Positions 54,398-63,635 of a stretch of DNA of 64,000 bases are shown piece by piece. Position 1 is the first letter of the stretch. Every line of letters begins with the position of its first letter. This stretch comes from an uncultured Lachnospiraceae bacterium. GTDB taxonomy: Bacteria; Bacillota; Clostridia; Lachnospirales; Lachnospiraceae. The notes beneath the pieces were generated by a model. The model made no database searches, was not told where the DNA came from, and saw only the letters and a program-made list of their open reading frames with translations. Where the stretch lies: positions 186,001 through 250,000 of the forward strand of contig CAKRTC010000001.1 in the NCBI GenBank assembly GCA_934402055.1, written 5' to 3'. A program made the translations under genes and the position numbers.

Positions 54398-54799
54398 ATG
54401 AATACATTTTTGCTGAAAATAGCAACGCCGGACGGCATGCTTTTTGAGGGCAATGTACAGCGTGTTGTCTGCAGAACTATAACAGGAGACCTGGCGGTAA
54501 TGGCAAGACATGCCAATATGTGTACAGCTCTGGGAATGGGCGGAGCGCATGTTGTGTTGGAGGACGGAAGCGTCAAGAATGCGACTTGTATCGGAGGCAT
54601 GCTTTCTGTGTTGAACGGAGAATGCAGTCTGTTTGCAACGACCTGGGAATGGGATGAGGATATTGACTTTGAACGTGCCGAGCTTGCAAAGAAAGAAGCA
54701 GAGGAGATACTCAAGAATAAGTCACTCTCGGAACAGGAATATGTTGTTGCCAGAGCAAAGCTTAAGAGAGCATTGGTTCGTCTGAGCGCAAGACGCTGA
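54398..54799 (+). CDS. atpC: ATP synthase F1 subunit epsilon
   Basis: 133 residues from ATG 54398, eight bases after aaggg; an in-frame GTG at 54389 overlaps that site and is rejected. N-terminal beta-sandwich (LLKIATPDGMLFEGNVQRV) and C-terminal helical hairpin. Last gene of the operon. Confidence 0.92.
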   Translation: MNTFLLKIATPDGMLFEGNVQRVVCRTITGDLAVMARHANMCTALGMGGAHVVLEDGSVKNATCIGGMLSVLNGECSLFATTWEWDEDIDFERAELAKKEAEEILKNKSLSEQEYVVARAKLKRALVRLSARR

Positions 54800-54880
54800 T
54801 GATGCCGACGAAGGCTGTTACCACAGCTCAAGCATAGCATCTGCGTGGCCTATATGCCTGCAATAATACTCTAATGTAAT

Positions 54881-54928
54881 AATAAGGACATATGTCAGGG
54901 GGCATCCTCGGCATATGTCCTTATTTTC
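54881..54928 (+). terminator. Terminator after the ATP synthase operon
   Basis: AATAAGGACATATG / CATATGTCCTTATT perfect 14-base stem, followed by ttcg with a short T run within the stem end. Confidence 0.85.
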
Positions 54929-54992
54929 GTTCCAAATAATGAAAAACGATATCTTAATAAAAAACGGCATATTTGGATAAGAAGAAAATCGT

Positions 54993-55026
54993 GATAAGCA
55001 CTCAGATCGTTGTCCGGGCGCTTATC
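54993..55026 (-). terminator. Possible terminator for the amidohydrolase gene
   Basis: On the minus strand GATAAGC and GCTTATC pair across an 18-20 base loop, followed by acgattttctt. Convergent with the atp operon. Confidence 0.45.
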
Positions 55027-55038
55027 AAGTATCAGCAT

Positions 55039-56664
55039 TTAGGTTCTCTGATAAACGATCTCACCGTCAATAAGAGTGTAGTTGACCTTGACATCTCTTA
55101 TCTGCTCTTTCGGGTAAGTAAGTATATCATGATTGAGTATAACCACATCGGCGAGCTTACCGGTCTCAAGGCTTCCCTTCAGATTCTCCTCAAAGCTGCT
55201 GTATGCACCGTTATATGTAAATGCTCTTACAGCCTGCAAAACATTTATCCTCTGAGAGATGCCGACTTCTTCGCCGTTCTTCTGATCCAGTCTGTTCAAT
55301 GCTCCGTAGAGACTATTCATAGGATCCGGATAAGTTATAGGCGAATCTGAGCCTATGGCACTTATTATGCCGTTATCGAAATAATCCTTAAAAGCAAACA
55401 TATGCTCTGTTCTCGAGCCGTAATATCTGTTGTAATCTGTACCGTTAAGAGCTATAAAGGACGGATTGCTTATAGGAACTATACCGAGTCTCTTGATGCG
55501 CTCAATGAGCTCCGGATTTGTAATACCGCAGTGCTCGATACGATGACGATGATTCGCAGAAGGAGCTGCCTTAAGAGCCTTTTCAATAGCCTTTGTCATC
55601 ATATCAACAGCCTGGTCTCCTACGGCATGAGCAGTCACCTGGAAGCCTGCAAGATGTGCACGGAGCACCATCTCATCTGTTTCTTCCTGAGTCCATACCT
55701 GTATGCCGTGATTCGACGGATCATGTGTATATCCGTCGATAACCGATGCCGAAGGACCGCTTGAGCTTCCGTCAAGCATTATCTTGACAGGACCTATACG
55801 GAAATGTTCATTACCGCAGCCTGAATGTATGCCGGTGTGGATAAATGAATTTATATAATTTATCCCCGACTGTTTGCCGAACATATCAAAGATCATCATA
55901 TTGACTCTGGTCTTGACCGCCCCGCTAAGACATGCATCCTGTAATGCACGGGTAGACATGCTGCCATAGGCTCCTGCATCATGAGCCGAGGTGATACCGA
56001 GTGAGGCAAGTATCCTGTCTGCATTTACATATCCGTCGATAAGCTCCTGAGAAGAAAACTCTACCTTTGTCGAGGTATCCATATGAGCGGTTTCCTTGAG
56101 CAATCCGTGGAGTTCCCCATTTTCGTTAAGTACTACTTCATCAGGGGCATAGCATCCGGAGTTCTCTATATCGGCGATCTTAAGAGCATGGCTGTTATAT
56201 ACTCCCATATGGGCACAGCAGCGTGTAAGCTGAACAGGGTTATTCGGTGCAGCTTCATCAAGCTCTTCCTTTGTAGGATGACGCTTTTCCAATAACTTGT
56301 TGTGATCGTATCCGTTAAGACGTATCCATTCTCCGGGCTTTCTCTTGGCTGCTTCTTTACGTATTATGTCCTGAATATCTATGATGCTTTGTACCCTTGG
56401 ATATGCTACGTTAATCACTCCGTTGTCAAGCAAGCCGAACATACCGAGATGGATGTGAGCATCGATAAATCCCGGAACGACGCTGTTGCCTTCCGCATCT
56501 ATGATCAGTGTATGCTCGTCGGCAAGACTGCATACTTCGTCATTACTGCCTACGTGCATGATCCTGTTGTCACATATAGCAACAGCTTCGGCAATATCGT
56601 CATTTTTATTTACTGTAAGTACTACACCGTTTTTTATAATGATGTCGGCATATAATTTTGTCAT
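55039..56664 (-). CDS. Amidohydrolase family protein (YtcJ-like)
   Basis: 541 residues from ATG 56664, seven bases after gggagg; the frame opens six codons earlier without need. Metal ligands of the amidohydrolase fold: HIHLG (FIDAHIHLG), VTAHAVGDQAVD, HRIEHCG and IGSDSPIT. The long insertion and layout match the YtcJ/N-substituted-formamide-deformylase group (amidohydrolase_3). The real substrate is unknown. It is divergent from the HTH gene at 56828, with a palindrome between them. Confidence 0.85.
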   Translation of the reverse strand: MTKLYADIIIKNGVVLTVNKNDDIAEAVAICDNRIMHVGSNDEVCSLADEHTLIIDAEGNSVVPGFIDAHIHLGMFGLLDNGVINVAYPRVQSIIDIQDIIRKEAAKRKPGEWIRLNGYDHNKLLEKRHPTKEELDEAAPNNPVQLTRCCAHMGVYNSHALKIADIENSGCYAPDEVVLNENGELHGLLKETAHMDTSTKVEFSSQELIDGYVNADRILASLGITSAHDAGAYGSMSTRALQDACLSGAVKTRVNMMIFDMFGKQSGINYINSFIHTGIHSGCGNEHFRIGPVKIMLDGSSSGPSASVIDGYTHDPSNHGIQVWTQEETDEMVLRAHLAGFQVTAHAVGDQAVDMMTKAIEKALKAAPSANHRHRIEHCGITNPELIERIKRLGIVPISNPSFIALNGTDYNRYYGSRTEHMFAFKDYFDNGIISAIGSDSPITYPDPMNSLYGALNRLDQKNGEEVGISQRINVLQAVRAFTYNGAYSSFEENLKGSLETGKLADVVILNHDILTYPKEQIRDVKVNYTLIDGEIVYQRT

Positions 56665-56722
56665 GATGCAACCTCCCTGCAAATATTGGACAATTATCGA
56701 GCGTGTGATAAAATTATTTTTG

Positions 56723-56739
56723 TTGTAAAAATGTTACAA
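56723..56739. promoter_or_regulatory. Palindrome TTGTAA-N5-TTACAA between divergent genes
   Basis: A perfect inverted repeat with spacer aaatg, in the 163 bases between the amidohydrolase (minus) and the HTH protein (plus). Its position is that of an operator for both. Further along, TTGACA appears twice (56792 and 56803), without an obvious -10. Confidence 0.55.
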
Positions 56740-56827
56740 AAAACGGAAAATTTTGGAAATACTTTTGTGCTAAACGGCAATATACGGTCAATTGACAAAA
56801 ATTGACAGGAAAATGAGGTGACAAATA

Positions 56828-58306
56828 GTGTCTGTGATGAATCATAAAAGCCTTGTCCGGATCATGAATCTTCTTGATATAGCTTCGGTCGACTTAGCCC
56901 GTGAGCTCTTTGTGAGTCCGAGTCATATCAGCCGCTGGAAAAACGGCTCAAGGGAACTCAAGGAATCAAGCAAAAATTATCTCGATCTTGAGAAATATAT
57001 ACTATCGGTCAACAGTATGCATGCAGACAGGAGACTTGAACAGTTTCTGATATCCGAACAAGAGGGACGTGAGTTGTCCGAGGAGGAGGAGAAAGCGCTG
57101 CTTAAGCAAAAGTTAAGACGCTTTATGACAGACGAGTCACAGGCTGAGAGTATGCTGCAAAGGAGAGAAGAGGCCTCAAACTTTCGTGTGCTTGTAGGGC
57201 TTGATGAGAGGATAGAGGCGCTTAAGAGTTTCTTTGAATATGTCATGACACTCAATCCCAAGCCTGATCTCTATATCAAAGAGGTTTTGTATGCATCATG
57301 GTGTCCGAGACAGATAGACTGGTTTTCATTATGTCATGAGTATGCTCTGAAATATATGAATGCCGGAGGTGTAATATACTATTTTTCAAACCTTAACAAT
57401 ATTGACAGAACCACATTTTACGGGATATGGGAATTTACGAGACATAAGAACCTGTATCCGGGCTATTCGGCAAATATGGCAGAGGAGTCTCCGGCATGTG
57501 CATTTTATCTTGCGGAAGGTGTACGCTCCGTTACCTTTTATGCGCCTGAGGACAATCCGAAAAACTATATAACAGCTGTTTGTTCCGACAAGCTTATGCT
57601 TTCGGCTGAGGAGAATTATCTTAAGAACCTCTATGAACAGAGACAGCATCAGATATTCATCAATACCATGGAAAACCAGATGCTCATGCTCGGAATCATA
57701 AGGCTGCATCAAAAGAAGCATCCGCCGCTTTTATTTGCAGGTGATGTACCCGGATTTTTCCTTATGAGCAGCAAGACACTTAAGAATGTTCTTAAGGAAA
57801 ATGATGTATCTGCCGAGGCTTTGAACTATAGTATGAAGCTGCAGGAGCTGCTCATGGATCAGGTCAGAGACAGAGCAATACCAAAGACATTTTTCTATTA
57901 TCTTGAGGATCTCAGAGCCTTTGCGGGAGAGGAAGATATCCCGGATATAGCTTTGACAGCTATAGTCGGCAAAGCTATATATCTTACAAGAGCCGTGCGG
58001 GAGGAGATGCTGAAGGCACTCAAGGAATGTTGCTTGGATACTGCCAATACGGTAAGGATAGTATCCAAAGAAGATAAGTCTGTATATGATGCACTCGGCG
58101 ATACCGTGACACTCTGGGTAAAGCGGGGTGACTGGTATATTATCTTTTACCCCGACAGAGAGGGGCAGACTGATGAAAGACTTATAACAGATTCACTGGC
58201 ATGTACATTGCGCTATGATCTTTATTATTCGACTCTGCTCAACATAAAATATGATCCGCATGAGGTCGAAGAAAAACTGGAAGGAATTATGAGACAAGCT
58301 ACGTGA
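56828..58306 (+). CDS. Unrecognised 492-residue protein with N-terminal HTH
   Basis: Start GTG 56828 lies seven bases after gaggtg; an ATG nine bases on is too far from it. Residues about 10-45 look like a helix-turn-helix (IASVDLARELFVSPSHISRWKNGSREL), resembling a Cro/XRE-like reading head. Residues 60-125 are charged and probably coiled. The remaining 360 residues match nothing I know; they contain aromatic patches and Cys pairs, with no membrane segment. It may be a ligand-sensing regulator for the flanking amidohydrolase and membrane-protein genes. Confidence 0.65.
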   Translation: MSVMNHKSLVRIMNLLDIASVDLARELFVSPSHISRWKNGSRELKESSKNYLDLEKYILSVNSMHADRRLEQFLISEQEGRELSEEEEKALLKQKLRRFMTDESQAESMLQRREEASNFRVLVGLDERIEALKSFFEYVMTLNPKPDLYIKEVLYASWCPRQIDWFSLCHEYALKYMNAGGVIYYFSNLNNIDRTTFYGIWEFTRHKNLYPGYSANMAEESPACAFYLAEGVRSVTFYAPEDNPKNYITAVCSDKLMLSAEENYLKNLYEQRQHQIFINTMENQMLMLGIIRLHQKKHPPLLFAGDVPGFFLMSSKTLKNVLKENDVSAEALNYSMKLQELLMDQVRDRAIPKTFFYYLEDLRAFAGEEDIPDIALTAIVGKAIYLTRAVREEMLKALKECCLDTANTVRIVSKEDKSVYDALGDTVTLWVKRGDWYIIFYPDREGQTDERLITDSLACTLRYDLYYSTLLNIKYDPHEVEEKLEGIMRQAT

Positions 58307-58472
58307 CGGAGATTCAATCAAATATCAGACACGACCGCAGGGCTTTTGTCCTGTGGTTTGTTAATTTAGGAAAAATGATTTTTTATGCGGGGAAGTGTGG
58401 ATAATTTGTATGCAAATATTACAGAAAAAAATAGAATTTAATAGTTGATTTGGACGAAAATGACAATAGCTG

Positions 58473-58485
58473 ATGCAAAAATGCA
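58473..58485. promoter_or_regulatory. Copy of the ATGCAAAAATGCA element upstream of the DUF5058 gene
   Basis: ATGCAAAAATGCA followed by C: 13 of 14 bases identical to palindrome copies B and D at 10347 and 10497. It lies just upstream of the candidate -35 of the DUF5058 gene. The rest of the gap 58307-58583 is AT-rich, with no gene. Confidence 0.5.
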
Positions 58486-58495
58486 CAAAACCATA

Positions 58496-58523
58496 TTGCA
58501 AAAAAAAAAATATTTGGTAATAT
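58496..58523 (+). promoter_or_regulatory. Candidate promoter of the DUF5058 pair
   Basis: TTGCAA (58496-58501), 16 bases, TAATAT (58518-58523). The spacer is almost all A. No sigma-54 promoter with correct spacing is seen here. Confidence 0.5.
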
Positions 58524-58583
58524 CAACGGAACAGACGAGATTGTCTGAAAGGTTAATCTCTAAAGTAAAGGGGGAAATGGCAT

Positions 58584-59306
58584 ATGGATTTCATGACAAA
58601 TAAGGAATATTTAACCGTCGCCAACTCTTGGCCGATGTGGTTATGCGTTATTCCTGTAGTTATCATCGAGATGGTACAGGCGGCTGTCTTTATCAGAGAC
58701 GCAATGAATGCGGGACATTTAGTCGGCCTGAGCAAGCAGGATTGTAAGGAGGCTATGCGTGCAGGTGCGATCTGTACGATCGGCCCCGGTATCTCAATGT
58801 TTACCGTAATGGTTGCCTTCATGAGCATGGTCGGAGGACCGTTTGCATGGCTCAGACTGTCTATCATCGGAACCATCACGACCGAGACTCTCGGTGCTAC
58901 GGCAGGTGCGACAGCCATGGGAGTGGATCTTGCCGGACCGGACTACGGAATATTGGCATTTACATGTTCGGTTTGGGTAATCACACTTAATACCTGGGGA
59001 TTCTTCATAGTTAACCTCTTGTTTGCACACAAGATGGAATCTGTTAAGGTTATTATGGAGAAGCATGACATGCGTATGTTCAATATCATCGGCGGATGCC
59101 TGATGATAGGCTGTATCGCAATGTTCCTTGCTCAGCAGTGCACCAACGTTGCCAAGATATCAGGTGCTATCGGAGGCTTCCTCTCAATGACACTGCTCAT
59201 GTTCCTGACCAGAAAACATCCGAGACTGTCCGAGTACAATCTTGGTATAGCACTTATTGTCGGCATACTTATCGCGCAGACAGTATTTGTATATGTTATG
59301 AAATAA
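58584..59306 (+). CDS. DUF5058-type integral membrane protein
   Basis: 240 residues from ATG 58584, about ten bases after agggg; an ATG just before it is out of frame and soon stops. About six hydrophobic segments; I recognise the pattern of the uncharacterised DUF5058 family (ANSWPMWLCVIPVVIIEM at the start, TTETLGATAGATAMG in the middle). No catalytic motif is visible. It is followed 16 bases later by another 240-residue membrane protein, so the two probably work as a pair, perhaps as halves of a transporter. Function unknown. Confidence 0.75.
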   Translation: MDFMTNKEYLTVANSWPMWLCVIPVVIIEMVQAAVFIRDAMNAGHLVGLSKQDCKEAMRAGAICTIGPGISMFTVMVAFMSMVGGPFAWLRLSIIGTITTETLGATAGATAMGVDLAGPDYGILAFTCSVWVITLNTWGFFIVNLLFAHKMESVKVIMEKHDMRMFNIIGGCLMIGCIAMFLAQQCTNVAKISGAIGGFLSMTLLMFLTRKHPRLSEYNLGIALIVGILIAQTVFVYVMK

Positions 59307-59322
59307 TAAGGGGAGAATCGCT

Positions 59323-60045
59323 ATGAATGATATAGATAAGAGGTTTCACGACGAATATACGGTAAAAATGATTCGAAACGGCCGCCTTACCACACTTATT
59401 GCGGCATTGCTCACCTTTGTTCCGGCATTATACCTTTGGCTTGGGCTCGGATATAAAGCTGATTGGGAGTACATCCTTTCCGGATGGGGAATCATGGTTT
59501 CATCATATTTCTTCATCTACATTTTCGAGCCGCTCGGTTTCTATCCTTCGATGGGACTCTCGGGTATATATGTAGGTTATCTTGCAGGTAATATTCCTTC
59601 GGTAAGACTTCCTGCCATGCTTGCTGCAAGAGCAGCTACAGGCGCCGAGGCAGGCACTCACAGGGGAGAGCTTGTAGGTGTTATCGCTATCGGAGTATCG
59701 GTATTTGTAAACGTTGCATTCGTAACACTTGCGGCAATAGCGGGAAATGTTATCCTCAGCGTACTTCCGCAGTTCGTGATCGATGCTTTCAACTATGTGC
59801 TTCCGGCAATTCTCGGTGCGGTACTTGCTCAGTATTTCCAGAAGAACAGAGTCTTCGTTCCGCTGATCTTTGTAATATGCCTTGGCATATGCAGAGCACC
59901 GTTCCTTCCGAGCATCTCACGCTTCCCGCTTGCGATCATCATCAGTATTCTCTTAGGCGTTGTATCGTTTATGAGAGTTAAGGCAAAGGATCCGCTTCCG
60001 GCAGAGCCTACACCTGTAGATATAGATGAAGCAGATTTGGAGTAA
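59323..60045 (+). CDS. Partner membrane protein of the DUF5058 protein, function unknown
   Basis: 240 residues; ATG 59323 after aaggggagaa. About six to seven hydrophobic segments, with a conserved-looking cytoplasmic or loop stretch ARAATGAEAGTHRGELVGVIA that resembles in layout the small-residue loop of its neighbour (ETLGATAGATAMGVDLAGPD). The C-terminus is acidic. Close spacing and equal size to the preceding gene suggest a heteromeric membrane complex; I do not recognise the family. Confidence 0.65.
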   Translation: MNDIDKRFHDEYTVKMIRNGRLTTLIAALLTFVPALYLWLGLGYKADWEYILSGWGIMVSSYFFIYIFEPLGFYPSMGLSGIYVGYLAGNIPSVRLPAMLAARAATGAEAGTHRGELVGVIAIGVSVFVNVAFVTLAAIAGNVILSVLPQFVIDAFNYVLPAILGAVLAQYFQKNRVFVPLIFVICLGICRAPFLPSISRFPLAIIISILLGVVSFMRVKAKDPLPAEPTPVDIDEADLE

Positions 60046-60074
60046 AAACAGTAGTTTATTAATTGATAACTTAA

Positions 60075-60104
60075 GGGCCTGCTGAATAACGGCAGGCTCT
60101 TTTG
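60075..60104 (+). terminator. Terminator after the DUF5058 pair
   Basis: GGGCCTGC / GCAGGCTC stem with a tgaataacg loop, then tcttttg. Confidence 0.85.
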
Positions 60105-60175
60105 TAAAATCTGAGGCGACTGCCTGCAAAGAAGTATTTAGAAACATATATAATTTTAGAGTAAGTTTAATTAAT

Positions 60176-61486
60176 ATGAAAAAAACATGTATCAGAAACT
60201 TTTCATTTTTGCCGTCGGATTATGATTGTATGCTTGACTATCTCAACGGGATGCTGAAAGAGGGATGGCGTCTCAAATGGGTAAAGGCAGGATTTGCGGG
60301 ATTCGAACAGACGGATCCCGGTGAACACATAGTTTATGTAATAGAACCGTATGCAAACACAAGTCTTATATCATTGAGGAGATTGTCACGTACATGGCTT
60401 AATTTCTATACAGGCAATGAATGGTACTTTGCAGGCAAGACCCGAGGAAATTATATTTATTTTACACGTAATGAACATCCGAAGCCTCCGAGCAGTACAA
60501 GCAGTCTCGCTAAGAATGATTCAAAGGAACGTGTAATTACAACGGAAATCAAGAGAAATGCATTGATACTTGCAGCTATCGGTTTCCTGGTTTATAAACT
60601 GATAAGCTCCAAGGCCTTCATGTACGCCTTTGTGCTTACCGAATTTTATCAGTATGCAGCAATAATACTATTGATAATTGTCTTGGCAGCTGTTGCAGCG
60701 ATTTTGCTGTATTCACTTGAGACAGTAAGGCTTCAGAATAAAAGCTTCATTGCCGATGCCAAGACAGGATTAAGTTTCGGACGCTTGTATCATGTAAGAA
60801 ATTCCACCCTGATCTTGCTGATAGCTGTATTCTTTATAATGGCGAACAGATCTGAGCCTAAGATAATATTCTATCTTTTACTGCCTGTTGCGGCGCTCAT
60901 AATAGGAGGCCTTGGCATAAGCGGTATAGTACATAAGAACAGTGAGGATGAAAATCCGGGCAAGAAAGTAATGCCTATGGCATACGGTGTCGGAGCATTA
61001 ACGCTTGGTTTATTGCTTTTTTCACTTATGAATATTCAGAATCTGCAGAAGGCGCAGGCAGAGATAAATACAGCGAAAGTGCTCACGGAAGCGCAGTCCG
61101 AGGCACATATCGTATATACCGAGGTATTTGACGGCACCTTCACGCCGCGTGCAAAGAAGAACAGCTCATATATGGGCGTGAATTATCTGTATGAGGAAGC
61201 AGACGAAGCAAGAGAGCATATAGTATTTACCAATTACTCGGCAATGAAGTCGAGATTTGCGGCAGACAGGATATTCGATTATCTGTATACTCAGGCTGAA
61301 AATGATTATGATGGAACATTTAAAGTAATAGAAACATCTGGTAATATTGAAGGCTATGTGATGGAGACACATAATGCATATCTGCTCAGAAAGGGCAATA
61401 CTGTCGTGCTCACTACGATTAACGGTGATGCCGATAGTACAAGTGTAAATGCTGCGATTGAAGAACTTATGCAGAACTTGTCTTAG
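60176..61486 (+). CDS. DUF2812-like membrane protein
   Basis: 436 residues. The N-terminal 100 residues (YDCMLDYLNGMLKEGWRLKWVKAGFAGFEQ, then HIVYVIEPY) resemble DUF2812 domains, often found next to PadR-type regulators. Five hydrophobic segments follow between about residues 130 and 285, and a C-terminal extracytoplasmic domain of about 150 residues ends the protein. Start ATG 60176 has no good ribosome site. It ends in TAG, the only such stop among the intact genes of the window. Function unknown. Confidence 0.65.
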   Translation: MKKTCIRNFSFLPSDYDCMLDYLNGMLKEGWRLKWVKAGFAGFEQTDPGEHIVYVIEPYANTSLISLRRLSRTWLNFYTGNEWYFAGKTRGNYIYFTRNEHPKPPSSTSSLAKNDSKERVITTEIKRNALILAAIGFLVYKLISSKAFMYAFVLTEFYQYAAIILLIIVLAAVAAILLYSLETVRLQNKSFIADAKTGLSFGRLYHVRNSTLILLIAVFFIMANRSEPKIIFYLLLPVAALIIGGLGISGIVHKNSEDENPGKKVMPMAYGVGALTLGLLLFSLMNIQNLQKAQAEINTAKVLTEAQSEAHIVYTEVFDGTFTPRAKKNSSYMGVNYLYEEADEAREHIVFTNYSAMKSRFAADRIFDYLYTQAENDYDGTFKVIETSGNIEGYVMETHNAYLLRKGNTVVLTTINGDADSTSVNAAIEELMQNLS

Positions 61487-61544
61487 AAGATGATAAATGG
61501 TAATATATAAATTAATTTTCGTTTTTTAAGGGAGCGACAGCAAT

Positions 61545-62141
61545 ATGAGAGTAATAACATTGAGCAGAGAGTACGGTGCAGGCGGACATTCCATAGGTAA
61601 TAAGGTTGCGGATAAACTCGGCATTCCTTTTTACGACAAGGACATCATCAAAGCAGCAGTTAAGGCGACAGGCTTTGATCCGGATCTCGTAGAGGATGAG
61701 GGAGAGGAGATGTCCAGACTTGAGTCCTTTATGACCACACTCGGTAATCTGTCCAGTAATTATTACAGCGACAGCCACGAGAAGCTTAGATTGATACAGG
61801 AAGCTGTAATCACAGATTTTGCCAAGAAAGGGCCGTGTGTTATACTCGGACGCTGTGCCGATAATGTATTGCTTAATGCAGGTATAGAGTGCTTCAATGT
61901 GTATATATATGCCGATGAGCTGCACAGAGCCAAGAGAGTTGCAGAGCTTATAGGTTCGGAGGATCCGGCACTTATCAAGCGTGCCATGCTCAAGAAAGAT
62001 ACAGCACGTCATAACTATTACAACCGTTTTACAGGCAAGAAGTGGGGATTTGCGGATAACTATCATCTCTCACTTGATTCCGGCTTCTTAGGCTATGAGA
62101 AGTGTGCCGATATCATCGTTGACATTGCAAAGAATTCATAA
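61545..62141 (+). CDS. Cytidylate-kinase-like protein
   Basis: 198 residues; ATG 61545 after aagggag. The P-loop-like start VITLSREYGAGGHSIGNKVADKLG and CVILGRCADNVL fit the cytidylate_kin_2 family, which phosphorylates nucleotides or unknown substrates. It lacks the full canonical GxxGxGKS loop of Cmk but has the family's own SREYGAGG form. Closed by a terminator. Confidence 0.85.
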   Translation: MRVITLSREYGAGGHSIGNKVADKLGIPFYDKDIIKAAVKATGFDPDLVEDEGEEMSRLESFMTTLGNLSSNYYSDSHEKLRLIQEAVITDFAKKGPCVILGRCADNVLLNAGIECFNVYIYADELHRAKRVAELIGSEDPALIKRAMLKKDTARHNYYNRFTGKKWGFADNYHLSLDSGFLGYEKCADIIVDIAKNS

Positions 62142-62158
62142 GATACATTATTTAAGAG

Positions 62159-62190
62159 ACCGCGGGGCTTTGAGCTCCGCGGTATTTTAA
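62159..62190 (+). terminator. Terminator after the cytidylate-kinase-like gene
   Basis: ACCGCGGGGCT / AGCTCCGCGGT stem with a ttg loop and attttaa. Very stable. Confidence 0.88.
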
Positions 62191-62297
62191 TAATAGGAAA
62201 TTGCGTCCTACTCTTATCGATAAAAAACGTTCTGTGGGATGTGTACTAGCATGAAGAAGAAAACTGTAGCAATCGATCGAACTCGACGTGGATTAAT

Positions 62298-63635
62298 TCA
62301 GCCTGATAAACTGCTATCGGAATCTGAACACAGAGGATTAAGCATGACCGAAGCATAGAATATGCCGTCATGCCATTCAAAGCGAGCTTCACCGTCATAA
62401 AGTCCGGCTATATACCGTATAGATTCGGTTCCTATACCCTTGCCGGTATGCTTGGTAGATATCAGCTCATCGTCCTTCCATACAGGCATATTGCTGCAGC
62501 TGTTATCTACCGCTACAGTAAGATTTGATACTCCGTTTTGCATGATAAGGACACGAATTACAGGATCAGAAGCCGGAGTTAAGGATGCTTGTTCTTTCTT
62601 ACAGGCGTCAATGGCATTTTCAAGCAGATTACCTAAGAGTACACAGAATTCGGTATCGGGGATAAGGAGCTTATCAGGAAGCTTGATGCTGGTACTGAAT
62701 TTAATGCCGAGTTTTTCGGCGTTATCGGCATAGAAGGAGAGCAGGGCATTGACAATGGAATTGCTGCTGTAGTTCCTATCCTTGGTTTCTGTGAGCTTGC
62801 TGTCATATTCATCTATGTATTGTCTGAGATCATCGAGATCACCGCGGCTTACCATATCACGTATGACGGCACGGTGATGACGGAAATCATGGCGTGCACG
62901 TCTGCTTTCATCTATACGTGTCTGAAGCATTTTGTACTATTCTCGCTGCACCTTAAGCAGATTCTCCATCGTCTTGTTTCGTTCATTCGATATTATCTGC
63001 TCTTGCATATTTTTTATAAACATTATCATAAGATGACTTATCAGAAACATGCATATAAGCAGCAAGATACGTGACGAGAGTGCAAAGCTGTTTATTCTTC
63101 CGCTTCGGATGGTTCCGGTAAGCAGCAGTATCATAGTTGTTGCGGCAAAAGGCAGCAGCCAGGCGGTCTTCCAATATTCAGGTATTTGAACAGCCATCAA
63201 ATCCCTAAGTATCATGCTTAAGAATCCGGACATCACAAAGATAGTTGCAAAAGTAAGCATTAAGCTTAATATACCTGCCTGCCAGGAGAAGAAGTCAAAG
63301 CCTGTAATATTCTGACAAATGAAGAAGGTGGCGGCTCTTATGACAAGGAGATAATCTATAACAAAAATGAAATGAAAGGCTATAATGCCTATATCGGCTG
63401 ATATATTGTATAACATCAAAGCAAAAAATACAGGAACTGCCATATACTGTATCCATACGCTTGGAAGACCTGAATTGGCCAGCAAAGCAAACAGACACAG
63501 GTATACAAACTCCCAAATCAACATTATTACTGTCGATAAGCGCGGTGAATGCCGCATATGATCCTTCATCGGCAGATAGCCGAGTATAAAGAAGGGTAAG
63601 GTATTCAGCAATTCATTGATGATCAGTTCGCTCAT
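62298..63635 (-). pseudogene. AgrC-type sensor histidine kinase interrupted by an in-frame TAG
   Basis: Two segments in the same frame: 63635-62937 (232 residues, about six membrane helices, then a linker ending KVQRE) and 62930-62298 (210 residues, GHKL kinase). One TAG codon (62939-62937) separates them, followed by TAC AAA and then the ATG of the second part. Read through, the sequence is KVQRE-x-YKMLQTRIDESRRARHDF, the normal linker of AgrC-like kinases, where x is usually Gln. A single C-to-T change from CAG would produce this. The H box (ARHDFRHH), N box (LLENAIDACKK) and G box (GKGIGTESIR) are intact. Either a pseudogene, a suppressed codon or a sequencing error; the second half could also be translated alone. 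Confidence 0.8.

Noticed and set aside
58380..58520. Sigma-54 promoter before the DUF5058 gene
   Set aside because: TGGATAATTTGTATGCA has GG and GC 11 bases apart rather than 10 and lacks TTGC; a sigma-70-like promoter fits better.
62251..62358. Small ORF (35 codons, MKKKTVAID...) near the AgrC-like kinase, as a signal peptide gene
   Set aside because: No good ribosome site, it runs antisense into the kinase end, and no agrB is present.
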